31,631 bases of DNA from CAUZJO01 sp963580245 (GTDB lineage: Bacteria > Sumerlaeota > Sumerlaeia > MVZB01), in assembly GCA_963580245.1 (NCBI GenBank), contig CAUZJO010000044.1, positions 1-31,631 of the forward strand, written 5' to 3'. The notes under the pieces were generated by a model. The model saw only the letters and a list, made by a program, of their open reading frames with translations. It had not been told where the DNA came from and made no database searches. This document shows, piece after piece, positions 23,501-31,356 of this stretch (within the stretch, counting starts at the first letter, position 1; each line of letters begins with the position of its first letter). The translations under genes and the position numbers were made by a program.

Positions 23501-26500
23501 GTTGAATACAGCTCGGGAATAAAGGTCGAGTCGCTGCTGTCGAGACCCCGGTTGTGGCCTTGAACGGCCAGCGCGTTGACGCCCGCTCTCAGTAAAAAGA
23601 TCGACGAACCAAGGTCGATGGTCACGGGAGTGCCGGCTTCCCGAGCGTCCGTGGTGGTCTGGTCGAAGGCAAAAAACTCCCCGGCGGATCCCATCTGGCG
23701 CCGGGCGATCTCTTCTCCATTAAGGTAAGCGATAAATCCGTCATCCCAGTCGATCGTGAAGGTCAATTGGGAGATTCCTTCGACGCTGGGCAAGGAAAAC
23801 TTCTTGCGTAGATAGACCGACAGGTAGTCGTTCTGCATGTCGCTCAACACCGTGTTGTCGTCGCCGTCGCCGTAGCCAAACCCACTGGGGCCTTCTTCCC
23901 AATCCGAATCGGGGAACTGGGACTGGGTCCAAGCGAGGGTTCCGCCGGATGGTTCGCTTCGCCCCCGGAAAAACCGCCACTGACTCCCCTCGAAAATCGA
24001 AACCTCGGGTCCGTCGCCGATCGATGCCTCCCCGATCTCATCGACCGTCAATTGCCACGGGATCCGATCGAGCAAGGTGTTGCGCCGTTGGATGACGAAC
24101 TGTTCGATCTCGTTCAACCGCCCCGCCGGCAAGATACCTCGCCAGCGATCGATCGCGCGGCGCATCGATGGCAACGTGAACGGGTCGTCCAGCGCGTCGC
24201 CGATCGCCGCGTAATAGAGCCGGACGAATGTGGGGTTGCGCACCAGTCGCCTAACGGCGTCCACGTTCTGTCGAAACACGTCCTGCCCCGCATCGGAATA
24301 AGTGGAATCCAAATCCCAGGGCAGGATCATGAAGCGGTCGTCGTAATCGCGATGATAAAGGAAATAATCATCGCCGGCGTCGAGATAAATGCCCCCTTCG
24401 AGATTGCCCAAGACGTTGTGGAAGGCGAAAAACCGCATCCATTGGTCCACGTCGATCACTTTTGAAATGAGCGTCGGAAAAACGGCATCCGTCGCGAGAT
24501 CGAAGACCAGGCTTAGCTCCGCGATGTCGGAAAAATCATCTTCCTGGGCGTTGGTCTTCTTAAAGTAATCCAAACGGTACGGGTCCGGGAGGGGTCCTCG
24601 GTAGTCCAGGGCCGCGTTGCCGACGCCTCGATAGAGGTTCCCGGCTTCTGTTTCGCCCAGATGGGCCTCGATGTACGGTCCGTCAATGCTCTCGATCTGA
24701 AGGTGGTTCGGCGTAAAAGTGTTATTGAGAACCAGATTGACCAATTGCCATTCAGGCGGGGGTGATCCGCCGAATCGTTCCAGAAAGTCCCAACCCATGA
24801 CCTGGTTGGTGATGTTGCTGCCGTTGAGGTTTATCTCGGTGACGCCGTCGAATGCGTCGTATGAGGGAAAGTCGATTCGGTAGGACCTGGGCAGCATGTT
24901 TCGGGCATTGTTTCCCCGCAGCCGGATGCCCTTGTTGTAGTAGGCGGCGTCGCCCGCGATGAAGGTGGCGTTAAGCAGGACGTTACTGAGAACATCGCGC
25001 GTATGGAGTTCCTGCAAGTCGGCCTCACTCATCACCACGCGATAGAGGGGCAGGTTGGACGGGTGGGTCGTTCCATCCACTTGAATAAGGGCGTTGGCTG
25101 ACGGCGCGGACAGGGGGGAAACCGCAAGCGCGCCGCCCGTGTCGCGCGCTTCGACGTAAAAATCAATGATGGCGTCCCGAGGTTGGGGCGGAATGAACGC
25201 TCCGTAAATCCCGTCGGCGGCCTCGCCGTCTCCATGCGCGCCATCATCGAACATCATCAAGCTGGAAAAGGATTTTAGCGCAGTCCGAGAAGTCGGCGCA
25301 AGCCGGTCGGCCGAAAGCTCCGGAATGATGCTCAAATCGCTGCTAATAAGCACCCGGTTGTGACACTGGATGGCCAAAACGTTGGGGCCGTCAATAAGCG
25401 ATGGGATGGCGCTGGAGATATCGATTGTTTCGGGGCCGGGTCCGCCTCCCGCCGCCGCTTCGCGGCTGTTCGTGGTCGGCTGATTGTAGGCGAAAAACTC
25501 GCCCGGCTGACCCATCTGTCGCCGGGCGATTTCCGCGCCGTTTAGATAAGCGATGAACCCGTCGTCCCAGTCAATCTCCAGATACAGGCCCGTCAACTCC
25601 GTGGGGGCGGCCACATCGAAGCGCTTGCGCAGGTAAACCGATAGATAGTTGTTCTCCATGTCGGACAGCACCGTTTGATCATCACCGTCGCCGTAACCGA
25701 TGCCGGTGGCTCCCGTTTCCCAGGATGCATCTTGAAACGACGTGCCCGTCCAAACCAGCGTGCCGGTTGCGGGTTCACTTCTTCCGCGAAAGAAACGCCA
25801 GAGATCGCCTTCGGAAATAAGGGTTTCGACGGCACCGCTTTGACCGCCGCCACCGGCGCCGTAAACCAGTCGAACTTCCGCCGGAGGCGTTTCATCGATA
25901 ACGTGACAGGTTACACGCATGGGATCATCGGGATCAGGCACGAGAGGCTCGTGCCTGAGTCCGGTCACCGTCGGCGGGGGATCGGGATCGAAGGCCGAAT
26001 TGACCGCCCCCGGCGTTCCGCCGACCACGCCGGCCGCCCAGCTTTGGGGCCAGGCGTTATCGAGGCCGGGATGCCGCGTCTCCAGCGACGGGCCGTCCCC
26101 ATCAGCCGCCGCCGGCCACAAGCCGCCGTCTTCATAGGTGACCCGGTCGATGTCTTGGCCGGACGGGTTGATCAGCCGGACCGTGTCGCCGCCATTGCCC
26201 AGCCGGCCGCTGTAGCCGCCGACCACCGCGGCGGGGACCGACGGGTAGCGACTTGCGAACTGGGCCGGCGAGTTCGCGACCACCAGATAGCCGCCCTCCG
26301 ACACGTTCACACCCGCGGCGAAGGCGTAATCGACGCCCCCGCCGAGCGTCCAGCCGCTCAGGTCGATGGGGACCGCGCCACTGTTATGGATTTCGATGTA
26401 CTCCTCATCCTCATTCTCCGAGGCGGGGTGGTACATGATTTCATTGATGACCAGTGCTCCGTAAACCCGCTGAGCCGTACACAGCACCCAGCAGGCGAGG

Positions 26501-26532
26501 GTTACAAAGGCCACCCGTTTTAGGATACTCAT
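20437..26532 (-). CDS. Giant secreted CotH kinase-fold / lamin-tail / beta-helix protein
   Basis: The 2,031-residue protein begins with a signal peptide (VAFVTLACWVLCTAQRVYGA) and has, in order: lamin-tail domain (LTD) 1 (~27-165; LVINEIMYHP); a linker; sandwich module A (~234-411; WRFFRGRSEP, WDDGFIAYLNG); CotH domain (~481-829) with GIRLRGNNARNMLPRSYRI, DYFLYHRDYDDRFMILPWDL; sandwich module B (~841-1009), a near copy of A; a ~80-residue Ig-like part; a right-handed beta-helix (~1097-1444); and LTD 2-4 (~1461-1614, 1622-1780, 1781-1964). CotH phosphorylates Ser in spore coats; many environmental relatives with LTDs are presumed surface proteins, activity unknown. ATG 26532 is chosen for the signal peptide. 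The C-terminus runs 106 bp into antisense ogt. Orthologous sorting signals are not evident. Confidence 0.92.
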   Translation of the reverse strand: MSILKRVAFVTLACWVLCTAQRVYGALVINEIMYHPASENEDEEYIEIHNSGAVPIDLSGWTLGGGVDYAFAAGVNVSEGGYLVVANSPAQFASRYPSVPAAVVGGYSGRLGNGGDTVRLINPSGQDIDRVTYEDGGLWPAAADGDGPSLETRHPGLDNAWPQSWAAGVVGGTPGAVNSAFDPDPPPTVTGLRHEPLVPDPDDPMRVTCHVIDETPPAEVRLVYGAGGGGQSGAVETLISEGDLWRFFRGRSEPATGTLVWTGTSFQDASWETGATGIGYGDGDDQTVLSDMENNYLSVYLRKRFDVAAPTELTGLYLEIDWDDGFIAYLNGAEIARRQMGQPGEFFAYNQPTTNSREAAAGGGPGPETIDISSAIPSLIDGPNVLAIQCHNRVLISSDLSIIPELSADRLAPTSRTALKSFSSLMMFDDGAHGDGEAADGIYGAFIPPQPRDAIIDFYVEARDTGGALAVSPLSAPSANALIQVDGTTHPSNLPLYRVVMSEADLQELHTRDVLSNVLLNATFIAGDAAYYNKGIRLRGNNARNMLPRSYRIDFPSYDAFDGVTEINLNGSNITNQVMGWDFLERFGGSPPPEWQLVNLVLNNTFTPNHLQIESIDGPYIEAHLGETEAGNLYRGVGNAALDYRGPLPDPYRLDYFKKTNAQEDDFSDIAELSLVFDLATDAVFPTLISKVIDVDQWMRFFAFHNVLGNLEGGIYLDAGDDYFLYHRDYDDRFMILPWDLDSTYSDAGQDVFRQNVDAVRRLVRNPTFVRLYYAAIGDALDDPFTLPSMRRAIDRWRGILPAGRLNEIEQFVIQRRNTLLDRIPWQLTVDEIGEASIGDGPEVSIFEGSQWRFFRGRSEPSGGTLAWTQSQFPDSDWEEGPSGFGYGDGDDNTVLSDMQNDYLSVYLRKKFSLPSVEGISQLTFTIDWDDGFIAYLNGEEIARRQMGSAGEFFAFDQTTTDAREAGTPVTIDLGSSIFLLRAGVNALAVQGHNRGLDSSDSTFIPELYSTADRPLSCRRYTAAASGVPLKGRAHAGDTAAVWIDGEPVFWDPVAASWEGEVNLEPGLNQFNIQSVDANGRPVESLTVPIYRADSVEFLSGQLEGDHRWTKEGGPYVIGDTLTVPAGASLSIDPGVAVLFGPNARMEVMGSLVAEGTAQAPIWFVPYDCTPWDRILITSAVGPVRFTHCEFRDSLAGEGSFFSGTLTIQDSTVAVDRCVFRDCNQAVEVANNGSLSFTHSEIHGAREGIHSSSSHCTIESSMILNTQRGDAIDFDGNSDPVSRVVGCTLSGGLDDGIDTFSSDILVEDNVLAGFNANDGKAISLEGPSSPMIRNNVIYDNFQGILIKDSCSPFLVHNTIVDNFRGIRSFEKNPGRGPGGGFMTSSIIWGNGMAIVLESGSTLDVRFSDVEGSVTGEGNIDAPPRFIDPSGRDYRLRPLSPCIGAGFSQTDMGALPAGTGGLAGDFTTLRITELMYHPIEGEEYEFVELWNAGNQWLDLSGLWFSDGIEFTFSAGTSLAPGEYLVVVADLEAFELKYGGGRNVTGQYTGKLNNDGERIALSDDQGSEILAFVYNDAGDWPKRPDGGGSSLELVEPVVDLNDPAQWRASAEFGGTPGGRGLGPAGGVVINEVLTHGDLPLEDAIEIYNPTDQTIDLGGWFLSDDSVARRKYRLPQGLFLSPFAYTVFYEHDFMESNPLEPFSLHPAGGGLCLTAGGLTGKITRFMDETVFGGAFSGMSNGRHQTSVGVDFVPMEGLTFGAVVHDTPEEFRQGMGAPNGPPRVGPVVINEIMYHPIDTTMDPPIGEGTIEYLELHNLTDAPVDLYDLANGNPWMLSGGVDFTFPVGASVPAAGYLLVVGFNPATDLTALAQFRAIYPMSEAVGILGPWIGRLRNVGELLQLHQPDGPFVDGSVPMVLTDQVQYGDDQPWPAQPDGQGPSLERIDSSTYGNEPENWGVGMVGGSPGGENVIQNKTRPQWRLYSLAIEGESPGTPRSVLPRRYARRVSSRSRNPLISGPPVNFPGASAEPPAGSTR
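20543..20576 (+). terminator. GC-rich hairpin after ogt
   Basis: CGCCGGGG (20543-20550) pairs with CCCCGGCG (20569-20576), an 8-bp perfect stem with an 18-nt loop that contains a second small inverted repeat (GGACC/GGTCC, 20557-20570). It starts at the base after the ogt stop. No T run follows, so factor-independent termination is uncertain. It also lies inside the coding 3' end of the convergent CotH gene. Confidence 0.4.
23505..25830 (-). repeat. Internal duplication: sandwich modules A and B of the CotH protein
   Basis: Segments at about 25830-25300 and 24010-23505 encode two copies of a ~170-residue module flanking the CotH domain. Both contain WRFFRGRSEP, a GYGDGDD run, LSVYLRK, WDDGFIAYLNG and ARRQMG; DNA around the WDDGFIAYLNG segment is also visibly similar. 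The copies are coding and in the same orientation, separated by about 1.3 kb. The entry spans from the first to the last copy. Confidence 0.85.
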
Positions 26533-26730
26533 GGCGGGTACAGACTTCAAAGATATGCCATAAGTAGGATAGCATCTTTTCCGGATTCCGGCACTGGAAA
26601 AATGATTTCGTGTCCCATTTTTATGGAGCGCCGGTAGGTCGAGCGAATCCAAGGGTCGGGTCGGCTCGTGGCATCGAGCATGCCAAAAAAAGTGAAGTAT
26701 TGGGCCGCGGCCCAGGTAGAATGTGAGGCG

Positions 26731-28629
26731 ATGTCCAACTGGATCCAAAAGGAGAAGACCGATGCCTCGGAGCGCCACGGCTCGGGGACGGCCTATTTGG
26801 CCATCCTGGAGCGGCGTGGCGTCCTCGACGGGGTGCTGGCCATCCTGTTGGCGGCTCAGGCCTGGGCGATGTGGCGTTTCCCCGCCTCCAATCCAGCCAC
26901 ACCCCTAGGTTGGGTCGCCGGCACCAGTCTGGTCATCTGGTTCGTGGTGGTTCTCGGCGCGATCGCGCCCTTGACCCGCCGCGGCGCCACGCGGCCCGGC
27001 GAGTTGCCGCGCGCCGCCCCGTTGTGGCTCATTGCCTATGGTCTCATGGCACTGGCCTGGGTGATCGTTCTGGTTAACGCGAACGCCGATTCCCTTTTCG
27101 GGTTCTGGCACCTGCACCGTCTTGATCCCTTCGAGGCCGGCGTGGCGGTCACGCTGATCCCCTTGGCGATGGCTCCCGGCTGGCGACGGATGGGGCGAGC
27201 CGGTTGCCTGGCCTGGCTGCGACGCCGACGGGCGCGGGGGGACCGGTTGCCAGGGGGGCTCCAGTTGGAGGCCCGGCGCGGGATCTTCAAACGGTCCCTC
27301 ATTAAACGGACCCTCATTCCCCTCGCGTTCTTGAGCGCCTACGCGTGGCTTATGTGCGACTACGCGATCTTGTCGGACGGCTGGGGTCTGATCGGGATGA
27401 CAGGCAACCGTTCGCCCCTGGAGCCCAACGGTTATCGCGAACCGGGAAGCCTCCTGTTGCTGCGCGAAGTCCACCACCTCCTGAACAATGTGGGGGTCAA
27501 TCCCCGCCAATCGATCGCATTCGTTAACTTCATGGCCATGCTGGGCGTCTTGGCATGTTTTACCTGGTTGATGCGGCCGTGGCGGTTCACGTCCGTCCAG
27601 CGCCACGCGGGTTGGTGGCTAATCCTCTCCTCGCTGGGAATCACCCAGATGCTGCTGGGGCGGGTTGAGGTGTATGCGTTGCTGATGCTTGGCCTGGTGG
27701 CCACCCTCACGCTTGGGATCGCCGCTTTGGATGGTCGATGCTGCCTGGGGTGGATGGCGGTCGTTTACGCCCTGACATTGGCCGGTCATCTCTCGGCGAT
27801 TTTCATCCTGCCGGCGGTCCTCGCGTTGATTGGGTTCTGGTCGCGCCGCCAGCCGCGTCCCAGTCGCGCCTTTATGCGCGGGATGGCGCATTTATTGGGG
27901 TGGGGGGCCCTGATCCATCTTCCGCTTTGGGGGTGGTTGATGGTTCAACTCGATCCGTCGACGCCCGGCGCGTTGGTTGACGCGGTTCTGGGCGCGCTCA
28001 ACACCGGCGGGGAAAACGAAACCTTCATCGGTACCACCCAATCCACGTTCCGGGCCCAACTGGCCGAACTGTTCTCGTTCGAGAATCTGCTGAAGATGCT
28101 CCAGTTGCATTTTCTGCTCTGCGGCGGGGTTTTGCTCGTGGGATGTCTGGCCCCGCTGGCTCGCCGCTTCGGCGGATGGCAAGCCGGAGCGCGTCCCACC
28201 CGCGAAGGCCGCGCGACCCTGTGGGTCCTCGCGATTGCCTGGCTGGGTTACGCGTTCTATGCCTGGAGTTGGCGCGCCGACTGGCCGTGGTGGCAGGATT
28301 GGGACCTATTCAGCGCCCTGGCGCCGTTGGCCGCGTTGGTGGCGGTGTTCTGGCTGATGCCCGCTCGCGCCGTCCACCGCCTGCCCCCGGCCCTAGTGAG
28401 CCGCGTATGCCTCTTCGCGCTCCTGTTGTCGATGACGCAGCACTATTATAACCACGTCTACGTGGGGACCCTGACCTCGTGGAACAAGAGCCAACAATCG
28501 AAGCGGCATGGACGCATCCTCCAGTGGCATCAACTGGAGAACCGCTGGGAGCGCGGGACGCTTTACCGCGTGGAGGACGGGAAGCTGATCGTCACCCCGC
28601 CGCTGGGTGATGCGGCGCAGTCGCCATGA
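26731..28629 (+). CDS. Polytopic membrane protein, GT-C-like
   Basis: The ~632-residue protein has about 11-13 membrane helices. After a 45-residue helix pair near the N-terminus, a loop holds DYAILSDGWGLIGMTGN, where the aspartates recall the acceptor/catalytic loop of GT-C enzymes, then LLLLREVHHLLNNVGVNPRQ. The C-terminal soluble ~60 residues (HGRILQWHQLENRWERGTLY) are charged. Family assignment is tentative. ATG 26731 is preferred because it follows GAGG closely and gives a hydrophilic short N-terminus; the frame is open to 26668. The stop overlaps the next gene by ATGA. Confidence 0.65.
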   Translation: MSNWIQKEKTDASERHGSGTAYLAILERRGVLDGVLAILLAAQAWAMWRFPASNPATPLGWVAGTSLVIWFVVVLGAIAPLTRRGATRPGELPRAAPLWLIAYGLMALAWVIVLVNANADSLFGFWHLHRLDPFEAGVAVTLIPLAMAPGWRRMGRAGCLAWLRRRRARGDRLPGGLQLEARRGIFKRSLIKRTLIPLAFLSAYAWLMCDYAILSDGWGLIGMTGNRSPLEPNGYREPGSLLLLREVHHLLNNVGVNPRQSIAFVNFMAMLGVLACFTWLMRPWRFTSVQRHAGWWLILSSLGITQMLLGRVEVYALLMLGLVATLTLGIAALDGRCCLGWMAVVYALTLAGHLSAIFILPAVLALIGFWSRRQPRPSRAFMRGMAHLLGWGALIHLPLWGWLMVQLDPSTPGALVDAVLGALNTGGENETFIGTTQSTFRAQLAELFSFENLLKMLQLHFLLCGGVLLVGCLAPLARRFGGWQAGARPTREGRATLWVLAIAWLGYAFYAWSWRADWPWWQDWDLFSALAPLAALVAVFWLMPARAVHRLPPALVSRVCLFALLLSMTQHYYNHVYVGTLTSWNKSQQSKRHGRILQWHQLENRWERGTLYRVEDGKLIVTPPLGDAAQSP

Positions 28630-30617
28630 GCCGGGCCTTACCCGAGACCGCTCGCCGCGCGCTCGTTCAGGGGGTAAACGCTCGCCCGCGGCGGACCAAA
28701 CTCATACTCGCAATGGGCGCCGCATTGGTCGCGGTTGCTTACCTGACATGGTTATGGAGTCAGGAACGGCTCGCTCTATCACCCACGCAGCTCGTGATCC
28801 GCACGGGAAGTCATCAATGGGAATACGCCGTATCGCCGAAGCTATGCCTTCAATGGATCGCCGCGATAGGGTTGCTCGCGGGTTTTACGCGCCCGTGGCG
28901 AGTGAGCAAAACCGCTCGGGCCGGGGTGTGGAGATTTGCGGCGTCGGCGTGGCTTGTGTCTGCGATTTTGGTGGTCCTGGTGCTGATGCAATGGCTGCGC
29001 GTCGAAAGGCTGGACGTCTTCTACGTGGCGGTGACGTGCGTCACGGCGACGCTGATTGTCTACCTGCTGGTGCGAGGGCGGGCACTGGGATTGCCCGTCT
29101 CGGGCCTCCGTTGGGCATTCTGCCGGGGTCGGGGTTGGACGTTGCCGCTGGTCCTCGCGATCGGGGCGGTGGTTGTGGGTGTGGTCGGCTGGCGGGTGGT
29201 CCTGGGCGGTCATCCGATCATCACCGATTCACAGTCCCAGATTGCGCAAGCCCACCTGATGCTCGAGGGTCAGTGGCGGCTCGACATCTCGCAGGCCTTG
29301 CGCGACGTGATCGAGTTCCCCTACGCCGTCCCCGGCGTCTCGAGCTATTCACAATATCCGCCGGGTCATATCCTCGCGATGTTGCCCTTTTTGGCGGTCG
29401 GACTTCCCGCGCAGGCGCTCAACCTGCTCGCGGCGGTGGTGATATTGCTCCTGACCCTCAGACTGGCACGAGACGTGGCAGGTCGCACCGCGGGGCCGGT
29501 GGCCGGGGTGTTGATTCTGGGATCGCCCCTTTTCCTGGTCCTTTCCGGCAGCGGGATGAACCACGTGACCACCTGTCTCGCGCTGACGGCGATGGCCGTT
29601 TGTTTCATGCCGCTGGCCGGCCGTGGCGCAGGCGTGAGAGAGGTGCGTTGGAGATGCTTGTTGGGCGGCTTGGCCTTGGGGTGGGCCATGACCAACCGGC
29701 CCGTGACGGCCTGCGCTCACGCGCTGGTCTGGTGCGTTGTCTGGCTTTGCGATTGGCCGGGTTGGCATGCACCGACCCCAACATCGTATCCGCGGCCCTC
29801 GCGGCCCACTCGCCGCGACCAAATCCGCCGCCTCGCGTGGACGGTCCTTGGGCTAATGCCGTTCGCCCTCATTTTCATGGTTTACAATCTCAAAACGACC
29901 GGCCACCCGCTGGTGATGGGTTACCAGATCAGCAACCCCGAGCTGCACCGACTCGGTTTCAGTCGAGAAGGCCCGATCCCCTACACCCCGCTTGACGCGC
30001 TGGATAATCTGGCCGCGAACGTCTTCTCGCTGAACGTCGTCCTGTTCGGCTGGGCCTGCGGTTCGTGGACGATCCTGCTGGTTTGGTTCGCGCGCGCGCG
30101 ACTGCGCCGGGGCGAAGTGATTCTCGCGGCCCTGATCCTCACGCAGACGTTGGTCTACGCCCTCTACGCATTCCACGATCTGCTTATCGGCCCGCGATTC
30201 CTCTTCGAGCTCATGCCCGCTTTCGCCGTGCTGGGGGCGGCGGGGTTGAGCCCGCTGTTGCGCCGCGGCGATCGACGGGCGGCCTGTGCCTGGATTGCGA
30301 TCCTGCTACTGGCCTGCGGCGCGATCGGCGCGGGTAAAGGTCTGTGGGAGGATAAGCTGGGGTCCATCGTGCGCCGCCACGAGGGGCTCGACCAATTCAT
30401 GCGCAAGCATCTGCCTGCGGAGCGACCAACGGTCGTGGTCCTCCCCTGGCCCTACCATGAAATGATCGGCCGCTATTTCCGCTCCCCCCGCAGCCGGCCC
30501 CCGCTATGGTTCGTCCTGCGCGACAACGAACCCAAAGCCCGCGCCCTTCCGGAACTGGTGGATTACGAATGGATACCCTATCGGCCCGGTTCGGGCTCGT
30601 CGGAGTCATCGCCGTGA
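28626..30617 (+). CDS. Polytopic glycosyltransferase-C (GT39-like) membrane protein
   Basis: The 663-residue protein has roughly 12-13 helices in residues 25-560 and a soluble C-terminal region. Landmarks typical of GT-C/ArnT-like proteins are HPIITDSQSQIAQAHLMLEG in the first large external loop (an Asp in the expected place), SSYSQYPPGHILAMLPF (the YPPG motif), and WAMTNRPVTACAHAL resembling the RP-x-T-A motif. Such enzymes use polyprenyl-phosphate sugars to decorate lipids or proteins; substrate unknown. It overlaps the preceding gene by ATGA, so the two are probably a functional pair. Confidence 0.75.
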   Translation: MSRALPETARRALVQGVNARPRRTKLILAMGAALVAVAYLTWLWSQERLALSPTQLVIRTGSHQWEYAVSPKLCLQWIAAIGLLAGFTRPWRVSKTARAGVWRFAASAWLVSAILVVLVLMQWLRVERLDVFYVAVTCVTATLIVYLLVRGRALGLPVSGLRWAFCRGRGWTLPLVLAIGAVVVGVVGWRVVLGGHPIITDSQSQIAQAHLMLEGQWRLDISQALRDVIEFPYAVPGVSSYSQYPPGHILAMLPFLAVGLPAQALNLLAAVVILLLTLRLARDVAGRTAGPVAGVLILGSPLFLVLSGSGMNHVTTCLALTAMAVCFMPLAGRGAGVREVRWRCLLGGLALGWAMTNRPVTACAHALVWCVVWLCDWPGWHAPTPTSYPRPSRPTRRDQIRRLAWTVLGLMPFALIFMVYNLKTTGHPLVMGYQISNPELHRLGFSREGPIPYTPLDALDNLAANVFSLNVVLFGWACGSWTILLVWFARARLRRGEVILAALILTQTLVYALYAFHDLLIGPRFLFELMPAFAVLGAAGLSPLLRRGDRRAACAWIAILLLACGAIGAGKGLWEDKLGSIVRRHEGLDQFMRKHLPAERPTVVVLPWPYHEMIGRYFRSPRSRPPLWFVLRDNEPKARALPELVDYEWIPYRPGSGSSESSP

Positions 30618-30870
30618 TGGGGGGCCAATACCGAGGACGCTCAGGCGAGCGATGGGCATGAAGAAGGGGGACGTGAACGAGGGCGGGTCTTTCTCAGACA
30701 CGTTGAACGTTCCTTCTTCGGCCAATGTACAAGTTCAGCCGCTTGGTTGGCCGGGTGAGCTTCATGCCAAGAAAGTTCGAATAGGCAGCCCAGTCGGCCG
30801 CAATGGATGATTAGGCGATGAAGAATCTTGCATATTCCCCTTTGCGCCCCTTGGATATCCCTCCTTAGTT
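30618..30870. other. Gene-free stretch, no recognisable feature
   Basis: Between the GT39-like stop and the IstB/zinc-ribbon chimera I see no coding frame with a ribosome site, no tRNA fold and no strong hairpin. GC content falls gradually toward the right, into the mobile-element debris. Confidence 0.6.
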
Positions 30871-31149
30871 TTAAACAAACTGTGATTCAGAAGTGCGCTG
30901 CCCTTCTCCACAAGTTTTTTTACAAGACTTACATCGATTCGGATCTTTGGCACCGCGCCACTCGCAGACAAGCCCCTTGCATTTATTGCACATCGAGTTC
31001 TTTCTGATTATGAGGGGGTAGTGCTTGCATTTGTGGCAGTGGGTAAGCAGCGTCACTTTGTTTCCGACATTGGCCCGATCCTCCAAAGTCGTCAACATGC
31101 CCGACAATCGCAGGGCCTTGAGTTTGGGTTGCAAGGGGTGGGTCAACAT
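30871..31149 (-). pseudogene. istB: IstB N-terminus fused to an eight-cysteine zinc-ribbon sequence
   Basis: ATG 31149, with GGAGGTG (31161-31155) about 5 nt upstream, begins LTHPLQPKLKALRLSGMLTT then LED, the N-terminus of IstB, the AAA+ helper ATPase of IS21-family transposition. After ~24 residues IstB similarity stops and the frame enters a Cys-rich tail (C38/C41, C54/C57, C62, C73/C76, C80) like two zinc knuckles. The Walker motifs of IstB are absent. Upstream on the minus strand, a frame ending GPEVAPC stops with TGA overlapping this ATG, as istA does with istB, but I do not recognise it as IstA. The longer frame to 31575 is antisense to the transposase and not used. Either a chimera or a small zinc protein using IstB's ribosome site. 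Confidence 0.5.
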
Positions 31150-31356
31150 GGCGCCACCTCCGGCCCAAAAAAGGAGGATGCCGAGCGGGCGTGTTCGTAG
31201 TGTTCCAACGTGGCCGTCCGTTGCTCGCGCGGTTCCAAGGGTTCGGCTTCCAAGTACGAGGGAACTCTCCATGTTTAACCACCGTAATGCCAATGAGCGC
31301 ATTGAATTCGATTTTAGAGCGCAATTCCACCTGTCACCTCGGTTGATGTAAGCCAA

